Below are positions 63,876-64,000 of a DNA stretch of 64,000 bases, piece by piece. A program made the translations under genes and the position numbers. Each line of letters starts with the position of its first letter. The stretch's first letter is position 1. The stretch is taken from assembly GCA_963783045.1 (NCBI GenBank), contig CAWAMD010000005.1:1-64000 (forward strand), given 5' to 3'. The stretch is from CAWAMD01 sp963783045 (lineage in GTDB: Bacteria; Actinomycetota; Nitriliruptoria; Nitriliruptorales; Nitriliruptoraceae). The notes below the pieces were generated by a model. That model saw only the letters and a list, made by a program, of their open reading frames with translations, searched no databases and was not told the origin of the DNA.

Positions 63876-64000
63876 CCGCTGCTCCCGCGTCTCGCTGGTG
63901 GCGCACCTTAGCCCGTGGCGCGCCCGTTCGCATACCGGCGGGTATCCGAGTTTCCCTGAGGTGCGAGACGCCCCGGGGTCGCCCCCGCCCCCCTCGCCCC
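63876..64000. other. Upstream region of the GPH symporter, window end
   Basis: On the minus strand the 125 bases carry the symporter ribosome binding site close to 63883. No clear promoter hexamers or further gene are visible. Confidence 0.4.

Overview
The window is GC-rich chromosomal DNA, densely coding on both strands, with many GTG starts and 4-bp ATGA/GTGA stop-start overlaps. It looks actinobacterial. A secreted protein with three cell-wall-binding-repeat-2 units, a deazaflavin (F420)-type nitroreductase, an LppX/LprG-like lipoprotein and an actinobacterial-type LexA box all point that way. The CWB2 protein makes a deep-branching Nitriliruptoria/Euzebya/Egibacter-like lineage my best guess. 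I found no tRNA, rRNA, CRISPR array, prophage or intact insertion sequence.

0-22 kb is mixed housekeeping and accessory content: small membrane proteins (DUF4386, DUF6326), an F420-type nitroreductase, a CurA-like reductase, flavodoxin, RidA, an acyltransferase, the CWB2/PD40 protein, RsgA, diaminopropionate ammonia-lyase, a membrane-anchored nuclease, an ABC-2 exporter, a MOSC protein, an MFS transporter, an orphan histidine kinase and a ketosteroid-dehydrogenase-like flavoprotein.

22-39 kb is the outstanding region: a catabolic cluster in three transcription units. Unit 1 holds TRAP transporter dctP-dctQ-dctM, a luciferase-like oxidoreductase and a coenzyme-B12 acyl-CoA mutase pair (large and small subunits). 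Unit 2 holds an acyl-CoA ligase, an MmgE/PrpD protein, an IclR regulator and a second mutase large subunit. Unit 3 holds the second B12 subunit, a thiolase, a DUF35 protein, an acyl-CoA dehydrogenase, an MFS transporter and a UspA protein. Each unit is preceded by a 26-bp site with the same layout of three half-sites (5-N7-5-N4-5), which I infer is the operator of the cluster's own IclR regulator. The pathway reads as uptake of a carboxylate, CoA activation, dehydrogenation, B12 carbon-skeleton rearrangement and thiolytic cleavage. The substrate is unknown, but both mutases keep the Arg that binds a carboxylate in methylmalonyl-CoA mutase. This same stretch carries about a dozen single-base frame slips.

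39-64 kb contains an ABC1/UbiB kinase, a GH65 enzyme, a DUF4389 membrane protein, a lipoprotein, HrpB helicase, an SOS-box-controlled AlkB, a DUF2807 lipoprotein, a CehA/McbA-type PHP metallohydrolase, a CrtC-like protein, an alkaline-phosphatase-superfamily enzyme, a methyltransferase, a two-subunit acyl-CoA dehydrogenase, a class III nucleotidyl cyclase, a sphingosine-phosphate-lyase-like decarboxylase and a GPH-family symporter.

Two oddities run through the window. Three genes (alpha/beta hydrolase at 4.8 kb, methyltransferase at 11.8 kb, metallo-beta-lactamase fold at 53.7 kb) keep both ends but have lost their catalytic core. A 49-bp imperfect palindrome occurs twice (11974 and 45870) in opposite orientation. 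Genes given as CDS but called 'frame slip' are full length apart from one or a few single-base indels and may simply carry sequence errors; those given as pseudogene have lost coding segments.
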